The translations under genes and the position numbers were made by a program. The notes beneath the pieces were generated by a model that made no database searches, had not been told where the DNA came from, and was given only the letters and a program-made list of their open reading frames with translations. This document shows positions 12,121-23,851 of a stretch of DNA of 64,000 nucleotides, piece after piece (within the stretch, counting starts at the first letter, position 1; each line of letters starts with the position of its first letter). Source of the DNA: Harmothoe impar (taxonomy: Eukaryota > Annelida > Polychaeta > Phyllodocida > Polynoidae); contig OX381713.1 of the NCBI GenBank assembly GCA_947462335.1, positions 18,716,381-18,780,380 of the forward strand, given 5' to 3'.

Positions 12121-12828
12121 GCATTAACCCTTTAAGGGCAGCCTGGTTCTTTAATGTGATGTATGCCCTTTGTAATCATCATGCAGGAATGCTGCCGTAC
12201 ACTAGTGAGTTTACTTGCAAGTGATGCATTGATACAGCATGCCGACTTCCCAGGAAAATATCAACCCAACAGGGTCGTCATAATGCTTATAAATATACAG
12301 TATATGCAACCCTGGGGAATCATTGACAAGGGCTGCATTCACGCCAGAAATGCATAATGCATTAAGGCACTATGCTTCCCTTAAAGGGTGCAGGTGGCCT
12401 GTCACAGGAGTAAAGGGCCTTATACACAGGAGGAGTGCCTGGAGTGCGCCTCTTGGATGTGCACTTAGGGCCGAGTGCCTCCTGATAGATATAGGTATAT
12501 AAAGCTCAAGGACTAGGTCTCCATATAAGCTGATAAGGTGCTTTATCCATTATAGTAGTAGCCGATGGTGTAAGGGTTGTGTTACTAGGGTTGTATAGGG
12601 GTTGTAAAGGAGCTTTGTAATGCGATTTATCAGGTGGAAAAGGTCTGGTACATAATTATATCCTTGAACTAGAGCAGTAGAAAGAGAGGGGTTCATCCCG
12701 GGGTTCATCACTTATGGGTTCCTTTTTCCTGTGTGTAGTTTATTGCTCTCATATTACAACTTACTCAATGTAATTAGCGCTGATCTGTCTCGGGCTGTCC
12801 ATCTGACATCAACCTTTACTTTCTAGCT

Positions 12829-12932
12829 ACACTGTAAATAGTGAACCCAAAAGTACGTCCTTTTATACTGTAAACCAACAGTAAATTCTACACTAAAACC
12901 GTAAAATGTACTGTAGAACTACAGTAGTTCAA
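12829..12932. mobile_element. Fragment of a CACTG-ended MITE
   Basis: Left end CACTGTAAATAGTGAACCC preceded by TA, followed by TTTTATACTGTA and ACTGTAGAACTACAGTAG motifs as in the element at 41355. No matching right end was found nearby, so it is probably truncated. Confidence 0.5.
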
Positions 12933-13322
12933 TCTGTGAACCTAATTTGTTGTAAAAGTGTTGACGCTATAATGATTTCCCACATAGATGTGATTACACG
13001 GGTGTTATCCGCCTTGTGACCTTTATATGACCCATACATTGTCCCATTCCGCTTATCTGTACATACTGCCCCTATGTACACAGCCCTTTTGTGTCCACGC
13101 TTTAAAGTACTAAATGCTGCATAGTGCTTTGATTCAATAACAGTATATATTTTGTTGTCGTGATGCATACATGCAGCTCTGCCGACTAGCCCGCCAGTTC
13201 TGGATTCAAACATCACATATATGCCAATCCTATGGGGTTGATATACTTCCAAATATTTAGCTGCAGCTGGACTCGCCAGGGCTGCATGCACATCATGCCT
13301 TTAGAAGGACATACATAATACA

Positions 13323-13563
13323 TTAACCCTTTAAGGACGGATGTCGCTAAAAGATGACATTTGTCATAATGCAGCCGCAGTGAGTAACTGATTGGTGCTG
13401 TATTGGTGCATCATGCCAACCCTTCGGGAGTGTCTCAACCCCATAGGGTCGGCATGATGCTTGAATGCAGCACTGGCGAGTTCCTGATCAGGGGCTGCAT
13501 TCATGCCTCATGACGACCAAGGCTATGATACATTAAGACATTATGCCATCCTCAAAGGGTTAA
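13323..13563. mobile_element. 241-bp TTAA element with 18-bp inverted ends
   Basis: The left end TTAACCCTTTAAGGACGG matches the complement of the right end TTAACCCTTTGAGGATGG at 16 of 18 positions. TTAA sits at each edge. The interior resembles stretches at 12140-12370, 41265-41600 and 55085-55290 (motifs such as CGGGAGTGT, TCAACC, GGGTCGGCATGATGC and TGAATGCAGC), so it is a dispersed family. No coding capacity. Confidence 0.7.
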
Positions 13564-13578
13564 ATCAGTATGCACCTC

Positions 13579-14288
13579 TTAACCCTTACGTGCCCAGCCG
13601 CGCCAATTGGCGCGGTTTTAGGCTTGAAAACAACTATGCTGGAGTAGAACATCATTCCCACACTAATACTGGGTCAATTCCTTAGATTTTACCCCCATAA
13701 TGAAGCCCAGGACCTCACGATTCCAATGGGACCACTATTCTTGCTGTGAATTGTATACTTTAGGAATAGTGCCACCTTAAACAAATAATATGCAATCAGA
13801 TATGTAATTCATCAAGGTTATCCAAAAATCATCCAGAAAGCATAATTTTCACTAATTTGGGCTTTAATATACATGAAAATGTGAAAAAATGTTATAAAAA
13901 CATCAGTTCTTATATTAAATTTTCCTGTAGATGCGGATTATAGTATCATTATTCATTAACTTTCCTTTCAAAGGTCCTTTGGAATGTTTTCTAGGCTAGA
14001 AATACCCTATTCATAGACAAAAAGGCCCTCCTTGGCCCTACAAATGCAGAATCCATATTTCTAACAGCAAATAGAAGGTTTCAGGTTGCCATGGCGACCA
14101 TAAGTATATATAAATGATTTTACATTGTGCTATATAGTTTTATAAGATAAAGTCCACTTCAAGACCTTTCAGAAAATGTTATATGACCCTTGTCAGGAAA
14201 TGAAGTTAGTGCATGTCTTCCAACATCAAAAAAGTAGTGTTGAATAATACAGATATTGATCAAATAATTCTGGGCAGCAAAGGGTTAA
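13579..14288. mobile_element. Non-autonomous piggyBac-like element, about 0.7 kb, TTAA target
   Basis: TTAA occurs at 13579-13582 and 14285-14288. The inner ends are inverted: CCCTTACGTGCCCAGC at the left and, complemented from the right, CCCTTTGCTGCCCAGA. Known piggyBac families insert at TTAA and often have CCC-starting ends, so piggyBac is a reasonable assignment by ends only. A perfect palindrome CCGCGCCAATTGGCGCGG follows the left end (13598-13615). No transposase frame is present. Confidence 0.7.
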
Positions 14289-14876
14289 AGGGTTAGGCAT
14301 AAACCTCCCAGTCTGCCCACATCCGCGTCCATATCCATCCCCTGCCAGCCAGCTTTGTATCTTGTGTCTCCCCCTGCTCGGTCTGGGCCCCACCAGGCTG
14401 ATTTGTTGGCACTACATGTCAGTCTGACCTACTTATGTCCAACCCTGTAGAGCAGCTCAAATCTTGACCCATATTGTGGCTTGGTTTCATTATTTATCCA
14501 AGGTGAATGGACTCGTGCCGCCTCGCAGTTGTGTGGGAGTCAATATTATACTATGGGCTATAGGGCACCAGACTTGAATTATTTATATGTAGGTGGCTAT
14601 AAGAGGTCGATGGCTGTATGAGTGCATAATGGTAAGCTTTGTGTCGATGAGCTTTACCTCTTGATTCAACTGTTGCTCTCTAGATCTAAATCACACTGAC
14701 AAGTATCATGGGGTGATCCTGTTATCAAGCAATACGATATCAGTTAACACACATCTTATCTAGACACTTGTCAACATGAATGTTTTATAAGATACTAGAA
14801 TGCAAGCATCTCGCAGTGGGCCTCAACTATGGCACTATCAGCTAGGCAGATTTCTATGGCATGTAGATTGTATAGC

Positions 14877-15240
14877 TGCACCGAAAATCCATAGGTTGAA
14901 AGGGTTAGTCAGTACAGACTATCCTAGGTTCGTCATATGTGTGTTGGTCACAATAGCAAAGTTATATTCAAAAATGACTGAAGGGGTCTGTCAGTAGTGG
15001 CTAACCTAGGTTCATCATTGGTGTGTTGTATTTGTATACCACTAGTTGCTGCCACCTGTAAAATAATTTGATGACAATTCACTGGTTTCACCTGGAAATT
15101 AAAAGACTACGGTGGGTTGGTCTGTACTGACCAACCTGACAATAATAACTTACCTAGGTTGGCCGTATAGGGAGCCAAAAATGACTAGCTAGGTTAGGTA
15201 CTAGTGACTGAGAGATTGGTCGTATAGGAATATCAGTGTA
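14877..15240 (+). mobile_element. Dispersed about 365-bp MITE, copy A (CACTG-ended family)
   Basis: Copies of the same element lie at 23852-24219 (minus), 54436-54806 (plus) and 57926-58293 (minus). The best-preserved ends read TACACTGAAAATCCATAGG and, complemented, TACACTGATATTCTTAGG. The interior carries inverted GGTTGGTCAGTACTGACCAA motifs. Here the left end is degraded (TGCACCGAAAATCC), and a 34-bp direct repeat flanks the element (14845-14878 and 15241-15274). Confidence 0.8.
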
Positions 15241-15275
15241 GGCAGATTTCTATGGCATGTAGATTGTAAAGCTGG

Positions 15276-16462
15276 TGTCCACACCACTTACCCATGTACC
15301 TTTTGCTTTTAGCTTTTTACTTTTCTGATATGATCTTTACCTGAGAGAATTCTGGGATTGTTGATGAAGCAAGGCGTAGTAAAAGTCAAAATTGCATACC
15401 TTTGTTGATATCGATCAATTGTTTCGCTGTTTCCAGACGATGGAAATAGTGGAATGATCTAAAAAGAAAAAGAAAAAAAATGTTGCAGTGCTTTATGCTT
15501 GATATTCGCATCACCTGATTAGTTACAGCTAAATGGAAATCCATTTTCCCCGTTGGCATCCAGTGTTAGTCACAGAAGGCAGACTGGTAGACTGTGCCAA
15601 GAACGGGGAAGGTCATTATTGACCTACTTGGATGGAGTGAGGTGGGAGGGATGTGGGCGTGTGTGTGGGGGGGGGGGGGTGGCTTTGGTGCGTTTGGTGA
15701 GTCTTTGAAGTATAACGTATTTGCATGTGGAAGTAGTGGTAAGTGTGAATCATCACCAAATACGATGTGTCACAGATTGGAGTCTAGATGACTCTGTAGA
15801 GGTGCCTCGTCTAGTTTAAGCTAGTACTAGTAGGCCTGAAAATGGTATCAGAGTATATACCACTGTTGCATGATCTGATGATCAGTCTTAGAGGTAACAA
15901 TGTGGTTTCGTAGAACCTGAGAGAAAATAGAGTTTCTGGGCAGAGAAACTAATTGTATGATAGTGTCAGGTATTTCCTTGCAATTTACAGGATCAATGCA
16001 TGTCTTGAGAGGTCTATGCACAGAGAGGGAAACGTATGCTTGATACCAGTACTCTTTATATCATATATATCCTTCTCAGTGTTATACGTAGTATAGGGGA
16101 AAGTTCAGGCCAGGATGTTGCATTATTTGGCAGCTAACCCATGTAAAGGCCGAGACTACTCTAGCTCCTAGTATGACCAAGCTGATAGGCTACTTTATTC
16201 ATTGTATTATGTATGCGTTATCAATTATATGTTAGGCTAGGTGAACTTTCACCGACCTATCTTGTACCTATAGCTGTCACGGACCTGTCTTGTATCTTTC
16301 ACATATATATTAGAAAAAAATAGCCATAAATTCCACCATATGATAAAAATAGCATGAGATGATATCTTTGGTTTAATTATTTCAAAGAATATTGCACGAC
16401 TTTAAGTACCAGAACAGTGGGTGGTCGATTTATGGTCCAATCACCCCCAAGCTGTTTTGATC
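15276..16462. other. Intergenic, nothing recognised
   Basis: A short poly-G run is at about 15667-15680. No exon, RNA gene or complete transposon end was recognised. Confidence 0.4.
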
Positions 16463-16553
16463 TTAAATTCTCACCACTCGCACTTACCACATAGCAGACT
16501 AGAACAGTACTAGAATTGTGAGTGGGAAACGCTCGGTGAGAATGCCACTTTAA
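16463..16553. mobile_element. TTAA MITE (GCATTCTC family), copy 1 of an abutting pair
   Basis: Bounded by TTAA at 16463-16466 and 16550-16553. The interior includes CACTTACCACATAGCAGAC and TAGAACAGTACTAGAATTG. The left terminal repeat is shortened (ATTCTCACC), while the right end GGTGAGAATGCCACTTTAA is intact. It shares its right TTAA with the next copy. Confidence 0.85.
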
Positions 16554-16646
16554 AGGGGCATTCTCACCACTGGCACTTACCACATAGCAGACTAGAACAG
16601 TACTAGAATTGTGAATGGGAAACGCTCGGTGAGAATGCCACTTTAA
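16550..16646. mobile_element. TTAA MITE (GCATTCTC family), copy 2 of an abutting pair
   Basis: Bounded by TTAA at 16550-16553 and 16643-16646, with inverted ends AGGGGCATTCTCACC and GGTGAGAATGCCACTT. Same orientation as copy 1 and nearly identical to it in the interior. Other copies are at 23445-23542 and 43002-43099. Confidence 0.88.
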
Positions 16647-16649
16647 TGC

Positions 16650-19580
16650 ATGAGTGGATGTTTTGTCTGGTTCTGACCCCAAATTCACCCCGCCACCATG
16701 CACACTTACACTCCCATACTCTGAACAACAGTCTAACAGCTCAATGATGTAGAGTGAATGTCAACCGTGAAAGCCAAAGCTCTGAGTGCCAAATCAGCCT
16801 CAAATTGGTTATGTGGCAATCCAGATCAATGATTGATCTCTGATTTTCCCAATGATTGACAGGGTTAGGTGAGGTAATAGGTGAGTTTAATCTTAATATT
16901 GGGTTAGGTATCACAATAACAAGAGCAGACTATGAGAACTACCCACATTAACCAAATCTATTGCAAATCTGTCCTCAACTAAAATATAATATAGGCCATA
17001 TTGTACAATAAAAGGGCTTTCCCAGCGATGTCCCTCCAAAACGGTGCACTAATGGTATATTGAGACTTTCTGACAAATTCAGAAGTAGTTTTAGTTTATA
17101 AACAAATATTCATAAGTTACAGGTATGCCATAATCCAACGTTTTGTAGGTTGTGCTAGTATGAGGGGTGTCGTATAAAGACTTTGTTTTGAATTATTTGT
17201 CTAAATTATTATTTAGTTTTAACCCCCAGGCCCCTCCTACACCGGAAACACTTTATGATCAATAGTTGTTTAAGTCATCTGGATCACCCATGTGGTGTTA
17301 CGATAACATTCCATTGTTAAGTCTAAGGCCTCCAGCGTCAAATGAATGCATGCTACGTGCAGATGTTAGTAATTCCCAAATGGTACTTTAATGTGCTCAA
17401 AATTGATTTAACATAAAAGCCACCTGGGGTAAATTGATGAAACCCTATGGTGTGGTATAATGCGTAGGCGAAGTGTATTAACATGGAAATACTTTCATAT
17501 TTCAGAATAAACAAGGTGCACTGTATTAATTTGGTTGAATAAGCTTAGAATGTGATAAGAGTGTAATTTGTGGTAGATGGCAATCTGAATTGAAAGCAAT
17601 CTACCACGGTTGTACACAGTATTTTATGTCGCTTTAACATTAATGTAACAAGGTTCTTTTAGGAGTCTTTGACAATGATCTATTATGAGTAGAACAGGAA
17701 GGTAGTGTTTCATTTAATTTATTCATAGATTTATATGGCCATCCAAGAGTTACGAGGAATACTTTACTCAAAGGCAGTCTACACGTGTTACTTGTGTTTA
17801 AAAAAGAGACTTTCAAAATATCTAAATGTACCTGATGGAAATTTCAGCTTCGCTCTCACCACTATCATGACACTCGTATCTGACTACAACAGTACTCTAA
17901 ATACTAACTGTAGAGCCTTGGTGTCAGAGAAAGAGATGATCATTATATACTATACTCAAAACTCATCAAATCGTGACTTGGCTCAACAAAGAGGTTTCCA
18001 AAACGTATGTACCGGTATCTAGCCGTTGGAAATTACAAGTTCACTCTCACCAATAACCGTTTCATATTTGATTAGAATGATTCTAGCTACAATATACCCA
18101 CTATAAAGACAGGATGATTTTACATCCCTTATCGTATTCTAGATATAGTAAAACATAATATGACCTCCTGCTTACATAACCACATGTCCCGCCAAATATT
18201 ATCTCAGTCACTTGGCTAAATATAGCTCTCGTTGAGTTGACACTCACATAGTTTACACCACACTTAGTAGGCAAAACAACTGAGAGAATCAATGGGTCGT
18301 GTCTGTGTTAGTGTATGGCTGTATTTTGCACTAGTTAGTATACAACCAGCCACATGGACAACTTGGTATATGTTGCACATCCTGATTCTAATGTAGGTGG
18401 TACACCTTTCTGAGCTAGAGCTTGCACTTGCACCAGTTTATGGATAGGTATCTGGTCATCTCCCATTTAATGGAGCTATTTACAGATGGCATTTAATCTA
18501 ATGTCATGCTAGATCATAAGAGATGCCACCATGGTGACTTCTGACTAGAGGCTATATTAACCATTGTTAGCAAGGTAACAATTATTACTGTTGAGTCCAG
18601 AAGTTCACAGCTATACCAAAGACCAACGACTCTTCGGCTGCATATTGGGTGACGCCACAGGCAGGTTAAAATGATGCATGACCGACCCCTTTGAGCTATA
18701 GTAAAGCGTGGGCTTTTTCGCTTAAAAAGGGTGCAATTATTTTGGTCACCGCCTTTAAGGGGTCCGACTTCTTTTGGTTCCCTCCCCCTTCAAGGGGTCC
18801 AATTTTATTTGACCCCCCCCCCCAAATCCACCCCTGTTGTTAATTAAACGATGATCACTCCCTTATGTATATACATAAAATTGATCACAAATCTAATACA
18901 CAAACTGTAGCTGATCATCGCTACATTATATGGTATTATACCTGGCATTAATGAAAGGAGCCTACTGTAATGTAAATATCATTATCCTAATAGAATTCTA
19001 AACGCAAACTCAACTCTTTGGTTTAGGTATATAATTAATAGCTAGTTTATTAACTAAAGTTATACCATTTGATTTCCCTCCTATAGAAACTTTAACAAGG
19101 CACGCTTGCATATTTCATTCGCAATAAAACCCCACATGCCAGGCTACACCCAAATAAGGTCGATAGCAAGTATAAAGCTAAATTCGGATGAGGACGATGT
19201 TGTTCTTCCATAAATAAAGCTGCATGAAGGGATTTTGATTAATCCTAGACAGATTTCTATTTTTAAACATGGTGTTAGCTCTCAAGCAGATGCACAGACG
19301 TTTTTCCCTATTCCTTACTTCTTTTATTTGTGGTTGTGGCGTTAGTATAATTATAGTTGCGTCTTTGAGAGTTTTTTCATAAAAACATTGTGGGGATGGG
19401 AGAAGATAAAAAGCTCTATCCACCTCCGCCAGATCTTAATACCCGTTAATCTTCACTGTAATAACCCCTGCACACTTGCCTGCTCGTCCAGCCCCTCAAT
19501 CCTCTCATTTGTCCCTGTCTCTGTTTGTCCCTGTTTCTGTCTCTCTGCCCCTCTGTCTGCCTGTCTTCCATTATAACGAG
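16650..19580. other. Intergenic, no gene recognised
   Basis: The 95-codon frame 17735-18022 (plus) has ordinary-looking amino acid composition but no recognisable domain and no splice support, so it is not called. A short motif at 18694-18731 (AGCTATAGTAAAGCGTGGGC then CTTTTTCGCTTAAAAAGGGT) recurs at 37890-37927 in similar C/T-rich surroundings. Confidence 0.4.
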
Positions 19581-19589
19581 TCAATTATA

Positions 19590-20275
19590 ATGTGTCAGTA
19601 ATACAGGCGGAGGGGGCTCTGCGTCAGTAGTACAGACAGAGGGGACCCTGTGTCAGTAGTACAGGCAGAGGGGGCTCTGCGTCAGTAGTACAGGCAGAGG
19701 GGGCTCTGTGTCAGTAGTACAGGCAGACCAGGCTCTGTGTCAGTAGTACAGGCAGAGGGGGCTCTGCGTCAGTAGTACAGGCAGAGGGGGCTCTGCGTCA
19801 GTAGTACAGGCAGAGGGGGCTCTGTGTCAGTAGTACAGACAGAGGGGGCTCTGTGTCAGTAGTACAGGCAGACCAGGCTCTGTGTCAGTAGTACAGGCAG
19901 ACCAGGCTCTGTGTCAGTAATACAGGCGGAGGGGGCTCTGCGTCAGTAGTACAGACAGAGGGGACCCTGTGTCAGTAGTACAGGCAGAGGGGGCTCTGTG
20001 TCAGTAGTACAGGCAGAGGGGGCTCTGTGTCAGTAGTACAGGCAGACCAGGCTCTGTGTCAGTAGTACAGGCAGACCAGGCTCTGTGTCAGTAATACAGG
20101 CGGAGGGGGCTCTGCGTCAGTAGTACAGACAGAGGGGACCCTGTGTCAGTAGTACAGGCAGAGGGGGCTCTGTGTCAGTAGTACAGGCAGAGGGGGCTCT
20201 GTGTTAGTAGTACAGGCAGACCAGGCTCTGTGTCAGTAGTACAGGCAGAGGGGCTCTGTGTCAGTAGTACAGGCT
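19590..20275. repeat. 29-bp minisatellite with higher-order structure
   Basis: About 23 copies of a 29-bp unit (TGTCAGTAGTACAGGCAGAG plus GGGGCTCTG). Variants contain GACCAGGCTC or ACAGAGGGGACC. The rare variant AATACAGGCGG starts at 19600, 19919 and 20093, that is 11 and 6 units apart. The last two six-unit blocks carry the same variant order, so a 174-bp block was duplicated. One of the last units has lost a G. Confidence 0.95.
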
Positions 20276-20616
20276 CACTCTCAATTCTGACAGTGATATA
20301 ACACATTGCTCAAATACTATTATCAACCCTAGTGGCTTCTATCATGCCTATTTCTGACACACCAATACCGTCCCGATTTTGACCACCGACTGTGGTACCT
20401 CACGCCATTACCATCAACTTTTACTACACACATGATTGTTGCTCTCTGTCATTAATAACACTAGTAATCATGACACGAGATCAAAACCCAGCTTTAATGA
20501 ATGCACCCAGTTGTGTGAGATTGTGAATCATTGATGACTTGATATTACTGTTGGTGTAGACCATGCCACCCTTATCATGATTTTCACAGGGCACACAATC
20601 ATATGAATGTTTGATT

Positions 20617-20886
20617 GGTCAGAAAAAACGTGTGTTTCCGGTTAAATAGTCTAGGGTAGGTCGCATTTTTCCTTTTTACACTTTAAAATTTAGTTTTACC
20701 TGAAAGGTACCTAGAAGTAAACATGCAGACCTGACTCGTGAACTTAACATGTGAACCATTAAATTGACTCTAAAATAACCTAAAATGGCCAAAAGTATAG
20801 TTCTTCTGAACATTGGATAACAGCTTTTAGTGTCGGCCATGTTTGATGGTAGGGTTTGGTAACCTGAAGCACACATGTTGTTTGGC
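20617..20886. mobile_element. GGCC-ended MITE, diverged copy
   Basis: The left end GGTCAGAAAAAACGTGTGTT pairs with a right end reading AACCTGAAGCACACATGTTG then TTTGGCC. It shares GTTACC and TAGGGTMGGT-type motifs with copies at 26992-27615, 33380-33621 and 34645-35036. Confidence 0.6.
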
Positions 20887-20929
20887 CTTGCTATACACCA
20901 CATAGATTTGATGGTCAGAGTTAGACTTC

Positions 20930-21300
20930 AGCGGGGTGTACACTGGACACATGTACCATCAACTGACCTGTTCACACCTGTATACATATTGTCATGGCCG
21001 CAGACCACACAGATGCTGTCTACCTACACAGTGCTTTCTGTAAATACTCTGGATTCTGGACGCAAAATTGTGGGCGTAGAAAATAGATCTGAAATATTTT
21101 CATGTTTCTTATACTATCAAACATATTCCAATGCATTGACCAATCTTATTTTCTCATTCCTGAGAATGATCAGTTACAAGCCAAAGTTTTGCGTGAGACG
21201 CTTGAAAGGTATTCATGACTTTGTATTTGTATTGCCATGATGTCGTTTATACCACCCTCTATCCTTTCATCCGTCTACATGTTCCTCCTCCCCTTGAGCT
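20930..21300. repeat. Left copy of a diverged about 300-bp direct duplication
   Basis: Matches 21908-22260 in the same orientation, offset about 980 bp. Shared blocks include GACCTGTTCACACCTGTATA, CATATTGTCATGRCYGCAGA and AATTGTGGGCGTAGAAAATA. Similarity looks highest over the first about 190 bp and falls off after that. No frame is preserved between copies, so it is not evidently coding. Confidence 0.75.
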
Positions 21301-21907
21301 CTGCTTATGTCGCTCACAACCCCAACCCCTTCTGTCTCACTATAAAAGGAATAGATTAATGAGCGGTTGGACTGGGATGGAGGTGGAGGAGGGAAGGGTG
21401 AGCAAAAGGGAATGCATGGTGATTTCATGTGAATAAAATCCTACCCCACCGCTACTACTGAATGTGAATGTTCCACCAACACCATCCTCTTATCTGAGTG
21501 CAATATTTGAAATACATACGGGTGCCAAGAGGTGGTAATTACATATATGTTTTGTATAAAATTATTTTGAAAGAATTTATTATTGGGAATTTATTGTAAA
21601 TGAATCTCTAGAACTGCTCCGTATACAATAAGAGGGCTCAAGATATGGGATGTACCCCTCCAAGAGGGGCCAATGTAATTAATTATGGTAGATTATCCTG
21701 TAAATGTGTAGGATCTAAGAGGGCTGGTGGCGGGGAACCATATCCTATATCCTATATCCTGCCTTCAGAGTATTGCTGTTCTCATTAAGGTAGGGATGTT
21801 TCTGGTGTGTGGGAGTGTGTGGGTGTAGGTAGAGAGGGAGGGAGCCCCTCGACAAAGCCCTGACCAGCTGCTAATCATGTATCCACATGTATAGGTTGGT
21901 ACTGCAG

Positions 21908-22260
21908 TTGAGTGTACACTTGACACATGTTCCATCAAGTGACCTGTTCACACCTGTATACATATTGTCATGACTGCAGACCACACAGCTGCAGTCTACC
22001 TACACAGTGCTTTTTGTAAATACTCTGGATTCTCGACGCAGAATTGTGGGCGTAGAAAATAGACCTGAAATATTTCCATGTTTCCTAGAGATTGACCAAT
22101 TACTAGTACGTTTCCAGTTCCGAACATGATCAGTTACAGTCAAAACTCTGTGTGTGTGGTGCATGAAAGTATTCATAATCAAATCGTATTTCCATGAATT
22201 GATTCCTTCATTGATGTACCTTCGTCATTTATATCAGTATCTGCCTCTCCCTCCTGTATT
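21908..22260. repeat. Right copy of a diverged about 300-bp direct duplication
   Basis: Partner of 20930-21300. The sequence between the copies contains a CCTATAT triplet repeat near 21740 and G-rich DNA. Neither copy has recognisable transposon ends. Confidence 0.75.
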
Positions 22261-22333
22261 GAGATCTCAGTTGTCAATCACAGGGTTGGGTCTAGTGTGT
22301 GGTGTGTTGGTGTCCGTAAGGGTGTGTGTGTGT

Positions 22334-22352
22334 TGGGGGGGGGGGGGGGGGT
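22334..22352. repeat. Poly-G run
   Basis: An uninterrupted G run after a GT-rich stretch; similar runs occur at 11895-11910, 15667-15680 and 23132-23155. Confidence 0.8.
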
Positions 22353-23131
22353 CCCGAGAGGGAACGCGACCATCTGCTAATCCTGTATGCTGTCAATTCA
22401 ATGCAGCCTTTGGATTGACGAACACAACCCATCCCGCAGTATAATTGTTGCGGTTGTGGCAGCTATCAGAAATTCCACCCCACCCCGTGTAGTACAGACC
22501 ACCCACAGCAATTGTGCCTGGTTCTTATCGCAAGGCGAAAAGCGCCCACACAGTCCTGGATTGGGCAATTCAATATTTGCACGACAAGAAAGGGTGGCTC
22601 TCATGCAAGTGTTATAATTTTGGCTCAACTCAAAATATGAATATACTTTGAGAATACCTTCTGACTCATGAACCTTACATTCTTACAAACCTTGGAATTG
22701 TATTGCACCTCTGCTGATACCATACAGTAGTTTGTATGAGTTTGTTGATAAGGTCTACTAAAACAAAATTTGATGTAAATAGCGTGCCGGAAACCAGACA
22801 CTGTTCTCCCTTTTTTGGCGGGAAAACGCAGACGACTTTTTAGTTTAGCACAACGCTAGCTGGTTCCCGGCGCGCCATGTCACGTGTTCGGCCGCCGGGT
22901 ATTCCATGTCTACCACATCATAGGTATTGCAGCCGATGATGGAAGGTCAGCCCAAAATGAAATAAATAACGGGAAACCAAGTGTAATCTGTTTTTCTCGT
23001 GCTGCTACAAAGTTCAAAGGCGCTGGAGAGATGGAGTTGCTAACGACATTACCCACGCTCCTCCAGGATTAGCTAATGTGTCTGATGGGTGAGATTGTGG
23101 GTGTGTGAGTGAGTGGCTGGGTGGGTTAGTT

Positions 23132-23155
23132 GGGGGGGGGGGGGGGGGGGGGGGG
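23132..23155. repeat. Poly-G run of about 24
   Basis: The longest G homopolymer in the window; length is likely polymorphic and error-prone in sequencing. Confidence 0.9.
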
Positions 23156-23444
23156 TTTATGTACCCTCACAGGCATCACATGTGCTGGAATGGATCTCTG
23201 TGGGAATGTGTTAAAAATGCAAATGAGATGCGACCTTAACTGGCTACCAATGATTGTGCTAATTAGGGAGGTGGGGAGTAGGGGGTAGGCGGGGGACTAG
23301 TGATGGAAACATGCCGTTGGAAATTAACACGTGTTTCATTAGATTGGGAGGTTGCCTCTCCAAGTTCCAACACCACCAAAACAGGTGGTTTAAAGGAGCC
23401 ACACACAACAGCAGCAAATTGAAACGTGTTAAGCGGGCATGGTA

Positions 23445-23542
23445 TTAAGGTGGCATTCTCACCAAGTGAATCCCACTCACAATTCCAGTACTGTTCTAGT
23501 CTACTATGCGGTTAAGTGCGAGTGGTGAGAATGCCCCTTTAA
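23445..23542 (-). mobile_element. TTAA MITE (GCATTCTC family), copy 3
   Basis: TTAA at 23445-23448 and 23539-23542 enclose 90 bp with inverted ends AGGTGGCATTCTCACC and GGTGAGAATGCCCCTT. Reverse orientation relative to the pair at 16463-16646. Confidence 0.85.
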
Positions 23543-23851
23543 AGCTGGGGGCAGTGCCGCCACAGGTTGCAGTGCTGGAGTGCCACACGTTGAGTCCACC
23601 CTGGAGGAGTCTGATGAGCTCTGTCCTTGTTTGTACAACATGGTGTACACTCCAGGAGGTGAATAACAGTCATTTCCTGCCCCATTCAGACCGCTCCAGT
23701 CCATGACAATCACAGCTCCCCTCTAACCTCTATACCCTACCCTACCCCCCCCCCCCCCACACACCCACCTACCTACCCAACCCCCGGGGTTACGTCAATG
23801 CTCCAGGGCAGCGGGTCGGGCCTGCAAGCTGCTGTTATTGCATATGGACCC

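Noticed and set aside
17735..18022. A 95-codon plus frame
   Set aside because: Composition looks ordinary, but there is no domain, no splice support and no conserved neighbour. Left uncalled.
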